A stretch of DNA of 64,000 nt, taken from positions 26,409-90,408 of the forward strand of contig JAODUP010001208.1 in assembly GCA_025642065.1 (NCBI GenBank), in the 5' to 3' direction. Shown piece by piece: positions 1 to 12,789 of this stretch (position 1 is its first letter; each line of letters starts with the position of its first letter). The notes under the pieces were generated by a model. That model did no database searches. It worked only from the letters and a program-made list of their open reading frames with translations, and was not told the origin of the DNA. This DNA is from Paralvinella palmiformis. Taxonomy: Eukaryota > Annelida > Polychaeta > Terebellida > Alvinellidae. The position numbers and the translations under genes are program-made.

Positions 1-1235
1 AAGTAGGCTGATACATATTGTTGTTACATTCAAAGCAAACAAGTTAAAAGGAGAAACATCCGACTAATTTCAAACTTAAATGAAAATATCTCATCAATGT
101 CGCGAAATTTAAAATATGTTTCACATTTATCTGTTAATGAAGGAAAGCATCTTATAAAGGTAGGTTTCGTGAACTAACCAAGCTTGTAATGATTCCTTAA
201 TAAATTATTTATACGTTATGTCAAATAGTTCCCAGAAATGACATTAGCAGGTACTTCAACACTACCAATGACCCTAGAATAAGATAAATCTGTATACTAT
301 TATTCTTTAAAGTTAAATTCTTCAATTAGCCATATACTGGCGAGATAATATAAGCATACAGATATACCTTATAGTTTACAAGATAAAGAGGACATGATGG
401 CATTATTTAACAGAAATATGAAGGTGTCATTGGTGTATCGAAGTGACCTGCCATCTTTATTTGTATCACTTATAAAACCCTTGAAAGATAACGATAGTTG
501 CAATTCATTAGCTCTCTAGTACAGTTTATAAGCAGACAAAAAACAGACACGAAAGGAAAATATATGATTTCCACCATGTCATTTTAGCTTGGTGACGAAA
601 TTGCTAGTATATGACAGATGTAATGTTCACGGTTAGCTGTCTTTTGGGTAACTGTATTAATTAAGAAAATGAGTTTCGGCCTGTGGATGTATTTATGTAT
701 ATGCTACAGTTAATCTGTATAATTAGATAATATGCATATTAACGGAAGGCTTTAGGTAATGTGTATTAATTCTCAGTTAGCAATTCACGTATGTCCTGAC
801 TATTTCTAGTAATATGCATATTAGCTGATTATACAGAGTAACCATAACACAGGTAGATAGATGGATTTGCTCAGTTCACATAACAATTATACAAGAAATT
901 ATAATATTAAAATTATTAATGATTAATCTACAATGTGAACTGAGGAACCAGGATTGCTATTGCTGTCTTCCTCCAGGCCCACCCTCCCCTACCCCCAAAC
1001 ATTAATAGATATATACAAAAAATAGGAGATTATCTGAAGGCGGAGTGGATGACTGACCCAGGTAGGAGACATGACCGAAAGTTAAATCACTGTTTGTGTT
1101 ACAATACAATAACCAGACCAGCAGAAAATAGAGAGTTTAGAGTTAATTAAACCTCAATTTTGAATACAATTGGTAATATTCATAATCAATACTAAGACAT
1201 TATATAACAATATAATATAAAGTTTTTTTTAAATA
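1..1235. other. AT-rich DNA, no gene recognised
   Basis: No coding region or recognisable element was seen. The only structure noted is a perfect 12-nt inverted repeat (CTCAGTTCACAT at 870-881 and its complement at 933-944) enclosing an AT-rich loop. The octamer-centred palindrome ATATGCATAT occurs twice nearby, near 730 and 813. Confidence 0.5.
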
Positions 1236-1245
1236 TTGGTTCAGA

Positions 1246-2440
1246 ATGGCTGTTATACAGTACCTAACAGTTATACTGTACCTAACTGTTATACTGTACC
1301 TAACTGTTTTACTGTACCTAACTGTTATACTGTACCTAACAGTTATACTGTACCTAACAGTTATACTGTACCTAACAGTTATACTGTACCTAACAGTTAT
1401 ACTGTACCTAACAGTTATACTGTACCTAACTGTTATACTTTACCTAACTGTTATACTGTACCTAACTGTTATACTGTACCTAACAGTTATACTGTACCTA
1501 AATGTTATACTGTACCTAACTGTTATACTGTACCTAACAGTTATACTGTACCTAACAGTTATACTGTACCTAACTGTTATACTGTACCTAACTGTTATAC
1601 TGTACCTAACAGTTATACTGTACCTAACAGTTATACTGTACCTAACAGTTATACTGTACCTAACAGTTATACTGTACCTAACTGTTATACTGTACCTAAC
1701 AGTTATACTGTACCTAACAGTTATACTGTATCTAACAGTTATACTGTACCTAACAGTTATACTGTACCTAACAGTTATACTGTACCTAACTGTTATACTG
1801 TACCTAACAGTTATACTGTACCTAACTGTTATACTTTACCTAACTGTTATACTGTACCTAACTGTTATACTGTACCTAACTGTTTTACTGTACCTAACAG
1901 TTATACTGTACCTAACAGTTATACTGTACCTAACAGTTATACTGTATCTAACAGTTATACTGTACCTAACTGTTATACTGTACCTAACAGTTATACTGTA
2001 CCTAACTGTTATACTTTACCTAACTGTTATACTGTACCTAACTGTTATACTGTACCTAACTGTTTTACTGTACCTAACAGTTATACTGTACCTAACAGTT
2101 ATACTGTACCTAACTGTTATACTGTACCTAACAGTTATACTGTACCTAACTGTTATACTGTACCTAACTGTTATACTGTACCTAACAGTTATACTTTACC
2201 TAACTGTTATACTGTACCTAACAGTTATACTGTACCTAACTGTTATACTGTACCTAACAGTTATATTGTACCTAACTGTTATACTGTACCTAACTGTTAT
2301 ACTGTACCTAACAGTTATACTGTACCTAACTGTTATACTGTACCTATCAGTTATACTGTACCTAACTGTTATACTGTACCTAACTTTATACTGTACCTAA
2401 CAGTTATACTGTACCTAACTGTTATTCTGTACCTAACATA
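1246..2440. repeat. 18-bp minisatellite, about 66 units
   Basis: The unit is TATACTGTACCTAACAGT. Most units differ only at one base, giving AACAGTT or AACTGTT at the junction. Rare variants are ACTTTACC, ACTGTATC and GTTTTAC. Because 18 is a multiple of three and the unit has no forward stop in two frames, the array is open for about 400 codons (repeated N-S/C-Y-T-V-P). That is a by-product of the repeat, not a gene. The block starting at 1801 is repeated base for base at 1981, a 180-bp higher-order step of ten units. No promoter-like context or splice structure supports translation. Confidence 0.97.
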
Positions 2441-2639
2441 TGATTCTGTTTGATCGTTTTTTTTTCTTCAATACAATAGCACGTTTAAGACTCAATTGAT
2501 TTACATTTCTACATACCAATATGATTTTGAGATTTGTTATTTATGTGATTTATATGATATTTCCATGCAACTGATCCATCAAATAGTACAACAAGAAACT
2601 TTGTGCTTTCCTCCTTATACCAGACCACTAAACTCAAAT

Positions 2640-3190
2640 TTAGCGTTTGATGGCTTAATTATTATATGAATTGGGTCTTTTGGGGATTAAGTGACAGTCT
2701 TCTAGCGCCAAACCAGTTAAATAATTTGTTGGCTTCAATGATTTCCTTTTCCAATAATAATCAGGGCTCAGAATCAGATAGAAACAATGTGGTGTCGTCT
2801 GAAAATGATAATATATTGCCATTGGTACATTGAACAATGTCATTTACATACAATAGATACAAGAGAGGCCCTAAACCTGATCCCTGTGGGACACCATAAT
2901 CCATTTTGCAAACTTTTGACTGACTCTTTCCAATTTGAAAAAATTGCTGTCTATTTGTACGGTAATTAACCAACCAGTTATTAATGTTGCTCCCTAACCC
3001 ACAGTGTTCCTTTTTTTTTAAAAGATAATAGAGTGACTAATAACGTCAAATGTTTGAATTTATTTACAATTTCCATAATTTGTACTTAATCAACTGGTTC
3101 AAGGAACATGTTATTAGATTAGTTTATTTTTAGATAATTTGTAAAATGCTTATTTCAATTAGGAACATTTTCACTTGTACCTTTGCCTTT
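2640..3190 (-). pseudogene. Jockey-like LINE reverse transcriptase fragment
   Basis: Read on the minus strand, 2973 to 2761 encodes a reverse-transcriptase segment with GVPQGSGLGPLLYLLYVNDI (the RT block GVPQGS-LGP-LF) followed by FSDDTTLF, the catalytic block with Y/F-x-DD; here the first residue is S. After a frameshift the text continues as LLEKEIIEANKLFNWF, the spacer and W-F motif downstream of the catalytic site in Jockey-type RTs. The ORF upstream of about 3000 is degraded. No endonuclease is attached, so this is a truncated, dead copy. Clade assignment is by motif reading only. Confidence 0.85.
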
Positions 3191-3216
3191 TTGGGCATAA
3201 TTTTTTTTATATGTTT

Positions 3217-3285
3217 GTGTGTCTATATATATATATATATCGAGCGATCAGGCTGAGGTCAATATGATGTGTGTGTGTGTTTGTT

Positions 3286-3369
<84 letters not shown>

Positions 3370-3522
3370 GTGTGTGTGTGTGTGTCTGTGTATGTGTGTG
3401 AGATAGAGAGGGATAGAGAGAGAGAGAGTGAGTGACTGACTGACTGACTGAGTGAGTGAGTGAGTGATAGAGATAGATAGATAGATAGAGATAGATAGAT
3501 AGATATATATAGAGATAGAAAG

Positions 3523-3564
<42 letters not shown>

Positions 3565-3566
3565 GC
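3217..3566. repeat. Compound microsatellite (TA)(TG)(AT)(AG)(TG)(GATA)(AG)
   Basis: Runs of TA, TG, AT (3287-3340), AG (3341-3368), TG, GACT/GAGT, GATA and AG follow each other. Several predicted peptides on both strands are only dipeptide repeats of these runs. Confidence 0.95.
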
Positions 3567-3649
3567 ATGTGCCAGTAGGCGCTGATGTTGCCATTGAACA
3601 GAAATCGAGAACTGTTCATGCTGGAACGTGTATTCTATTTTTTTTCCAG

Positions 3650-5465
3650 CATTAACTCGGTTCGTTTTATCATCAGATAATATGTCAACAGACAATTAGT
3701 ATCTCTCGATACAGTTTACCTTTAAAATACCAAAGTTTATTATGTTAGGATACCGCAATGACCTTCAACTCTGCCAGATAATAAATGAACGTTACAGCTA
3801 TTTTACAGTCGTTTTTGGCATAATAAAATAAGCAATGAGAGTTAATTGGTGTGGGCGAGTTTGGGAGTGATAGGTGTTTCTTTTTTATTCTCGATATTGG
3901 TCACACCGTAGATATTTGAGCTAATGTGGTTTTCCTGGGGATCCTACAAACTCTGGAAACTGATGTCGATTCCAACTGTAACCTTTAAGTTTCATGTACC
4001 CGTACTCTGCTGACTATGGGCGAGTCCTGTTTCTAATAAAATATATGTTTAAATTCCAGCTCCATAATAGACGCTACCTCGAAATAATTTGATAACGTTA
4101 GGGTAAAACGATTATTACAAATTTACATCATCCCATACCTGACTAACTCATCATCGTTTGATCAAATAAGATACGTTTATCACATGTTTCCTTTATTGGC
4201 AATGAGGAACCTTGTTAAGTAACCCGGTCACTTGCCCAATGTGCGACTCAAGAAATCTTCAACTTCATGAAATAATGTGTCCTGTCCGATTTCAAATACT
4301 CCATCTTGTTCCCTTCATTAAGTCATCCGAAGGGACAATGAACGATATACTAGAATTATTACCTGCCATCACCGTCGTCCGAGGTTTGATTCAGTTAATG
4401 GAATAACGTTAGCTTCTTGTGCCTGAAATATCCCCAGAACTCAGACAGAACTTGGTCAAAGACGACCTACAACAGAGTTGTACAGGATTTAATTTGTTCA
4501 CAAGATTATATCTAATATCAGGATCGGTTATATGAAATAAATATGTAATAAATAATAGTTTAATAAAGTAATGTTTATTAAAATTATAACATTAACTAAC
4601 AGCTGATATACATTTCATAAAAAAGTCATAAACTATTTGAAAATTTGACGGCTTAAATAATTATAAAAAATTTAATTATTTGACGACTCTCATTGAGAAT
4701 GTTTAAATTGATGGTACATAATAATTAAATTTAGTTTTTTTATTGATCTTTTCTGTAATTGATTATAGAATATATAGAAATAGCATTACACTTAATTAGA
4801 GCTGAATAGATGTATTTTCAACAAAAGTAAGTATTTATACATCTTAACAAAATATTAGAATATTATAACTTTTTGTCTTTATTGTATTTGACTATTGTTT
4901 CATTTATCTGATCGATCTAGAATAAAAGTCTGTTTTTAGAAAGTGATTATTATTTATAGCACAATCAACGGGACTAGATAGTAGTTTGAGCATCAGAAAT
5001 GCTCACACAGTCAGACACAAAGTCGGTTATGACGCATGTTAGGTATATCACTTATGTCGTTGACAAAGTGTTGTCATAGAAATCTGACGCTAATGTTACT
5101 GGATGTCTCTCTGGTGTTTAAATTTCAAGCTTTCTTTTAATTTTCCAAAGGAATCATAAACATATAAACGTTCACCCAAAATACCCAAACATATAACATA
5201 CCACTATACCCATATATCTCAGCGAAATATATTGGGTTTTAGTATATCGTTCCTTAATGCTTTATCTACCTTTTAGGACAAACATCTCTCTATTTCTCAT
5301 ATTATCACTTATAAACAAACTACCTTTAGTTCATTAATGTCAATACACATCTATCAAGTATCAGGTTTTCCACTTATAGCCTATCTGTTACTAATTAGTA
5401 ATTAATTACGATGGTAAAGTTCTGGTTAGTTGCCATCAGTAACATATACCTGGACAAAATATTCT
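3650..5465 (+). repeat. R1 family copy a (5' truncated, 3' end cut by R3)
   Basis: R1 is an AT-rich dispersed family without recognised coding capacity. This copy aligns by eye with 12790-14560 and 37560-39990. Shared landmarks in order are a segment ending GTTTTATCATCAGATAA near 3665, TTCCAGCTCCATAATAGACGC near 4055, GGGACAATGAACGATATA near 4335, TAGCACAATCAACGG near 4955, CAAAGGAATCATAAACAT near 5145, and TTACTAATTAGTAATTAA near 5390. The copy stops abruptly at about 5465, where R3 begins, inside what is the right inverted terminus of the fuller copy at 37.1-40.0 kb. Confidence 0.75.
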
Positions 5466-5469
5466 GTTG

Positions 5470-6224
5470 ACTGTATCCAGCATTTAAATGACTATAGCAG
5501 GCACAGTACGCTCTTAAATCATCAGAGTTACTACTGACTCATGAACATATACACTGCATCGCATATTGAGCGGTGGCATTGAGCCCAGCTCGCATAGGTG
5601 TTGTGTTTTTTTTATAACAACTTTAGTTGTATATATAATTCTCCTTAATAGCGTGTGGGAATATAATTATCTTTACCTAGATGCAGTTATGTCCAGTCTG
5701 TATTATGGTATTCAAGCCTAACTTTAGACTGCTTGTCATATTTGTCTGTTTGTCTAGCTCACATCAGGTGTTGTTTGAAAATATTAATATAAAGCATGGA
5801 CATTCCGTCATAACCGTATGTTTTAGCACAAATGAACAATTTATATTAGTGACCAATATGTCATAGTATTTATTGGATTTGTATGCGTATGAGGTATTTA
5901 ACCCTCCAGCAAATATCACAAAGCATATTAAGCCGTGGCTGAGAAGTTCAGTGCGTGGAGACTGTATGTTTCCAAGTTCGGACATCCTGAGAAAAGGTGA
6001 TCTAGAGCTGTATATTCCTTGCACTATTTGCGTCTTTGAAGGGACGCCGTTTAGAGTTTCGCATCTGGTTATCCAGCATTTAAATGACTCTAGCAGGCAC
6101 AGTACGCTCTTAAAGCATCGTGTACTCCTAACTCAGAAATATAATTCGCTCTTAAGTATCTAGTACTCCTGACTCAGGAATAGAAACACTTCATTGCGTC
6201 CCGAGCGGTGGCATTGGCAAATTG

Positions 6225-6225
<1 letters not shown>
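5470..6225 (+). repeat. R3 family, about 1.25 tandem units of a ~600-bp repeat
   Basis: A block of about 120 bp (CCAGCATTTAAATGACT, then GCAGGCACAGTACGCTC, then GAGCGGTGGCATTG) occurs at 5477 and again at 6073, 596 bp apart, with unique unit sequence between. The same unit order, circularly permuted, is found on the minus strand at 62930-63700. The unit carries an open stretch at 5873-6163 whose peptide segment DLELYIP-TIC recurs in the other copy; no domain is recognised. It is either a tandem satellite-like family or a short element with direct terminal repeats. Confidence 0.75.
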
Positions 6226-7143
<918 letters not shown>

Positions 7144-8195
7144 ACCAACACAACCTTTACAAAATAAACAAGCGCATCATTTAGAAAGATTATATGTTAT
7201 TTCTAGAAGAACCTTTTTATATCAATCTCTTTTTATATCATTGACCACGATACAGACAAACAATGATTATTTTATAATGATAAACATGGATAAGGGTTTG
7301 TATTTATTGTAGTTTGGCTTAAGGTGTCAGCAGTTTTGCGTTCGTTAACACAGGTAGAAAGTTTTAAAACAATTGCTTTTGAACGTTCATATTTCAAATA
7401 AGATTCCTATTATTTTATCAACTCATCATATACAACACTGATCCTCCATTGATACGCCGACCACCAATATATACACCTTAAATATTCGTGGCTGTGATTC
7501 TTTGTTACTTAGCATGATTTAATATTGGTTTCAAGATATTTTTCATTCCAATATTTGGTATCCTATCAATCATTGTCATATTGCTAGCACAAATAATGTA
7601 AGATTCTTCAGAGTTTCTGTTCAGACAACACAAGATAGATCATCAAACTATCATCTACAAAATTAGACTTGCGATTCAATTATCTTGGTTATTACTTTAC
7701 CTTCTTGAATATAGCCATTATGCCATCATCATGATAAATTACTTTAAACAGTAAGTATAGAGGACATCATTAAATTAATTTCCTTTCATTCCAAAAAGCG
7801 CCCTTTTGAAATCTATTTTTTCCCATGTAGTTAATCTTTACTCACCTACTTACTCACTCACTCACTCTCTCACTCAATGTTATCCTTTTCTAGGAAAGGC
7901 TTTCTCTCCGGCCAGTGACATTATTCTGGAGTTTATAGTATTTGTGGATTTTAGAGTATTTATAAAGTATCAACATTCCCATATCTCTTTTATACCACTT
8001 ACACATTGGTTTCGGCCGTCACTGACCGCCTAATTATCAAAACAACCAGATGATTAATAACTAGCTTTTTAAGCCATCTTTCGTAATATTGGTCATCGGG
8101 AGTAGAGATGTATAGTGCTTTATTCTATCGTAGTCCTCGTTTGATGCCATACTAATATATTATTGGATGAAATCCAGATAATATTTTCTGTTTCC
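7144..8195. other. Unassigned AT-rich DNA
   Basis: No coding domain recognised. A short run of ACTC repeats sits near 7845-7875. The left part of the hAT element that follows may begin in this interval, but no left terminus could be located. Confidence 0.4.
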
Positions 8196-8199
8196 TGTC

Positions 8200-8840
8200 A
8201 CACCCAGCGTGGTCGTCAGATTTTGCCTTATTGGCAGACATTTCAAAACATATGAATATGTCGAACCAATATTCCAGGGCAGATTCCAGTTATTCAACAG
8301 ACTGTTTGAACATGTTTCCGCATTTGAAGTGAAGTTTCGTTTATAGGTGCGACAACACAAACAATTCAATTATGGAAATTTTTAACGTTGTCGGCAAGTC
8401 AACCTAATGAGGCCACTACCTATGTTGCTTTTGTTGGACAGCTGTGAGAATAATTCAAAACTCGATTTGCAGATCTGCGCGCCAATAAACAAGGCTTCTG
8501 CGTTATTTGCAACTTGGTTTGCAGTAATCGTGGAAAGTGTTGCCGTTCACCTGCAAATGGAACTGATCGATATGCAATGCAACACTCAATTGAAAACCAA
8601 GTTTACTTAAGTCGCGATAGTTACGTTTTACCAACATTATGTTCCAGCTGACTAATTCCCCGGACTAATGCATCACGCTCGAATGATAATTGCACTATCC
8701 GAAGGCCGTATACCTAAATGAACAATTGTTCACCAAAGTGATTTTTGCTAAGAGCAAGACACGTAGTAAACTCACTTCTGCACATTTGGAGGGTACTCTA
8801 AGGCTTGCGAGTACACATCTACAGCCTCATATTCAGTGAT
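8200..8840 (+). pseudogene. hAT-superfamily transposase C-terminal remnant
   Basis: Plus-strand text in shifting frames matches the order of the C-terminal half of hAT transposases. It reads LADISKHMN near 8235 (the FL-DI--HLN block), HVSAFEVKFRL near 8310, then VHLQMELIDMQCNTQLKTKF at 8548-8607. At 8711-8839 the open frame YLNEQLFTKVIFAKSK, then TSAHLEGTLRLA, corresponds to the hAT dimerisation domain (YLCE-LFS--N--KSK-R--L---HL---LR-A). Several frameshifts and stops make it non-functional. A hAT-like terminus lies 400 bp downstream on the same strand. Longer antisense frames at 8160-8369 are shadows. Confidence 0.8.
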
Positions 8841-9169
8841 TGGTGAAGTAAGTTCAGCACCAATTAAAAATTAAATTAAACGATACATATAATTAATTCG
8901 TTCATGTTTTGTATTTTTATTGTGCTAATAGTATATAATCATTAACATTTATGAAGTTACTATATGTGAGGAGTATATGTCATGGTAGACGCGCAATGTA
9001 TTATACAGCTTCTTGCGTTGGAAAATACATATTGACCACTGGCTTAATCTAAATTACACCTTACTACTCATACAGTTCGAAATAAATTCATGTATTGGTG
9101 ACAGTTGATCTCAGATGCTCCGAAATTCCTTCAATTTGAAAGGTTGTTTAAAAAATAAATACTGCCAGT

Positions 9170-9253
9170 AGGAGTGCCAGCGTCTCATCAGGCCCGCCGA
9201 CCAAGTCCAGTTTTACGATTTGGCCATCCCCTGAAAAGGGTTGCCGGCCCCTG
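9170..9253 (+). mobile_element. hAT-like right terminus
   Basis: The last bases GGGTTGCCGGCCCCTG end at 9253. Their complement, CAGGGGCCGGCAACCC, is close to the CAGGGGTCGGCAA terminal inverted repeat typical of hAT transposons. The adjacent text GATTTGGCCATCCCCTG fits the usual subterminal region. The flanking 8 bp would be GTCTAGGA (9254-9261), but no matching target-site duplicate or left terminus was found, so only the right end of the element is supported. Confidence 0.65.
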
Positions 9254-9952
9254 GTCTAGGATAAATTATTAAAAAGTCATATCTTACCTGACGTTCTTCT
9301 TCATGAAATCGCCCATTTAATGGATGGTAAATATATTTTATAACCTTTTGAATAATATGGATTCATTTTTAAGTAACATACACCATTATAGCCAATTATT
9401 AACCCATTGTAAAATACATTCAATTGATTATTAATTGCTTTCTAGTCATATATTACGACTCGCAGTTTGAGACACCTACAAGAGACACCTTCAAGAGACA
9501 TCTTAGATGGAAATCTAATTTTAATGAGCCATGGACTGGTTTCGTCGAAGATTTCAAATCACAAGTATTTCATCACAACACTAGCATAATATATAATGAA
9601 TATCATTTGTTGACATGCGTTTCTTTCAGAAAGACAGATGCAGTTGACATAGTTAGCTTTTAACAAAATATTCTTCGAAAGGAAAATCAATAAATAGAAG
9701 AGTTATATTGAACTAAGTAAATTATCTTGCATCTATAGCTATAATTCATATCGATATATTACTAGTATTCTTTGTATAAATAAGCCTGATTGTCAATATT
9801 TTACAATTACGATTAACTTTCCACTGTACACAGGAGGCCATTATTTGTTAAACCTTAGATATTGCTAATAGTAAAAGAGATTAGAAACCTATATGATTGT
9901 CCTACTTATATATATTCAACAGCATTCTCGTTTGCTCCATCAATTATCTAAG

Positions 9953-9957
<5 letters not shown>

Positions 9958-9999
<42 letters not shown>
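9958..9999. repeat. (TA)n microsatellite
   Basis: About 42 bp of uninterrupted TA. Confidence 0.95.
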
Positions 10000-10001
<2 letters not shown>

Positions 10002-10134
10002 TGGTAAACGTATTAGTATTGATTAACAAAAACAGGACTGATATTAATTAGGGAACCTAAAAAATGTCATATTGTCCTTTTGTTCTGTTGTATTTTAATA
10101 CAACGAAGGCAAGGCCGTGTAAATAAGGTGATGA

Positions 10135-10490
10135 CATAATGTAAACATATATCAGCCTTACTGTTTAGGGCAACACAATATGCTAATTGTATAATCTTGT
10201 TAAAGCATCATCATACGACCAGACGTTGTAGTCACTAACGCATCTTAAATCGGACAAGAAGGACAACAATAGAAAGAAAGGTTAATTGGAATATTACGCT
10301 TATCACCCAATAAATCACAGACAGATGGATGTTGTTTGTGATGGGCAATATTTGCTAGATGACATAGACGTCTTCTAAAATGTCACAAGAGGATTATCTC
10401 ATACGTCACGCTATCCATCATTACTGGTATTGATGCCAGTCTCTAATATCCATTATCCTACTTATAATTTATCTTGACCCATCTTTATAG
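10135..10490 (+). repeat. R7 dispersed repeat, copy a
   Basis: Aligns by eye with 58430-58700. Shared blocks are TTGTTAAAGCATC, GTAGTCACTAA, ACAAGAAG, CCAATAAATCAC, and the end CATTATCCTACTTAT against the CCTTATTATATTG region. No coding potential seen. Class unknown. Confidence 0.55.
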
Positions 10491-12789
10491 TAATATTAAC
10501 ACGCTCTGCCAACCTCAAGGTTGCTTTAGTACAATCATAGTGTATATTTTCTTTATGTGATGTGTGGCTTTGATGAGGGTCGCTTCATTAATGGAAATGA
10601 AAAATTAAGTCTAGATTACTAATATTCTATATGCAAACTTTGTATGTTTGATGTGCAGGCATAATGATGACTCTTTGTTATCTTATCTCTATGTTGTGCG
10701 TTTATGTTAGCTTTAATGGGAATGGGAAACAATTCCTAATAATATAACTCATTTGAGTGAAGATTAACATTGTTGCAAGACAAACTATATACCAACAAAT
10801 CAAGAAGCGAGCGTAACATTTAGTATCTTCATTTAAAACTACACAGATTATAGTAGGATATTCACTAAACATCAATTGACCCCCATTTTATGTTTGATTT
10901 GGTGATTATTTAGGTGTCAACTATTTAACAAAGGCATATTTATAATAAGTGTTAATTTTAATGTTTATATCGAATAATCCAACAGTTCCTATCATGAAGG
11001 TTATGTAGATTATCACATTAAATGTATGCTGGAAAATAATAAAAATGGTATTCTTGGGATTTTACTACAATATATATTGCAATAAGAAATGAATATTGTC
11101 GAAATAATCGCGTGTTAATATCACTAATACCAGGGTAGGTTGTGAAACCAACATGATTAATAAGATATTTTATACTATAGATATATGCTCTAAAGGTGTA
11201 GAGATGTAATATTTATATATTATTATCGAGCTTAATGAAATTGAATAAGCGGCATTTATAAAAATATGAAAGTATGCGTCGGCGCCAGCATCCCAGTATT
11301 TTGTTGGGATTATGGTCGGATAATATATATACATATGGCGCAAATCTAGATGGTTAACACATGTCTAAAAGTTAGGTAATAAAACACCGTAATCCTGTAT
11401 ATGTATACGAATAGAACATAAGTAATTTTCAACTGGCACACTATTAAGGATGCACTGTAGTAAATACGCTGATAGCTAGTCGCAAATATACAACACCAAC
11501 ACACTTTCAAACACTTAACATTATTAATACTACCATGAAACAACTACTTATACTGGTTAATTTATTTCACACCACAACAAACAATACTAAACCATTTCTA
11601 ATATATCAGAATGAGTACATGCAAATAACAACAAGCACACTGTGCACATGCACGATAAACAAACATAATTTAAAAGGACTTACAACAATTGAAACAATAC
11701 AATGGAGACACATATACTATCATTCAATTTAAAGAGGTTGCCATCATCTGAAATGATGAGACATAAGCTATTCCATTATTTCAAACGTAAAATAATAAAT
11801 AAGACATTTCACAGGGAAACTATAGTAAATTAGAAGATGGAAATGTACAGAAACACGAATGGGGTTTTATTTTCTCACAGGTCAAGATCTTCTAAGGTTA
11901 CATGTATAATGTTTGCATCAAATATGGACTTGATTTTTTATGAATGTTTTAGAAAACATTGACACAATATGCACGTATTCGTAACTATACAATTATACTG
12001 TGCGATAAAATTAATTTTCAAGAACATTACACATAAATAATAATGCGCATGAATTTTGAACATATTACCAATAAATACAGCAAAATCTGTAATAATAATG
12101 TGATTTTTATTTGACATAATCTGAATAAGGACATCCTCTGGTGACGTAATTTTTTTTAAATAGTTTGTTTAAAAAAGAAAGTATTGATAACATATAGATG
12201 GGGGGGGGTCATTATCTTATTATCTGAGAAAATTATGGAAACCAGAGATCACATTAGAGATTACTAATCACTTTAAGATAAAGGATCAAAGGCAACCTGG
12301 GTAAATTGATTTGTTCAATCAAATTATTTAGCAGAATTTATGTATGTATCAACTTGGATAACTAATATTGACATATGAAAATGTAATCTAATGAAACCAT
12401 ATCATATAAATGTACTATTCCAGAAACAAACTAACCATTTATAGATATAAACAGTATGTGAGCCTACTACTATTTCATATAAAATACCACATACAGCAAT
12501 ATTTGGTTTAATGTCATGATATTATAATTGATCGAAATACTATGCCGTCTCATGGAAATCTATTTTACTCGACAATACAAATGATAATAAACACACCACA
12601 TATACACACACATTCAATTAATAAAATAATCAACTTACCAAGTAAAATCTGTATAATAATGTATACAGATATGCAGCAATCAATCGTCCATGTGGCAATT
12701 AATATTTTCAATAAAACAATAATCTTTCCGCTCATTCCACAAAAGAAACTCTGTACTCCACTTTTATTTTTGGATTACCAAGAAACGTA

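Larger units (their letters stand above)
9262..12785. other. Unassigned AT-rich DNA
   Basis: No gene is recognised. It contains a TA run (9958-9999) and the R7 repeat (10135-10490). At 9434-9663 an open stretch of about 77 codons follows a splice-acceptor-like TTGCTTTCTAG, but its peptide resembles no family I know and no donor or neighbouring exon could be identified. A G-run sits at 12202-12208. Confidence 0.4.

Noticed and set aside
1236..2453. A 405-codon open frame, and a 384-codon one in another frame, across the minisatellite
   Set aside because: Both follow automatically from an 18-bp stop-free unit. Two overlapping frames are equally open and there is no promoter, start context or non-repetitive domain.
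3207..3695. Long open frames rich in SLSLSL, YIYIYI, CVCVCV (also near 6823, 18804, 33662, 47856, 52239, 57289)
   Set aside because: They are translations of dinucleotide microsatellites on both strands.
8160..8369. Minus-strand 69-codon frame as a gene
   Set aside because: It is antisense to the hAT transposase blocks read on the plus strand.
9424..9663. A host exon after a splice-acceptor-like CTTTCTAG
   Set aside because: One acceptor-like string in AT-rich DNA is weak, the peptide matches no family known to me, and no partner exon was found; kept only as a note.
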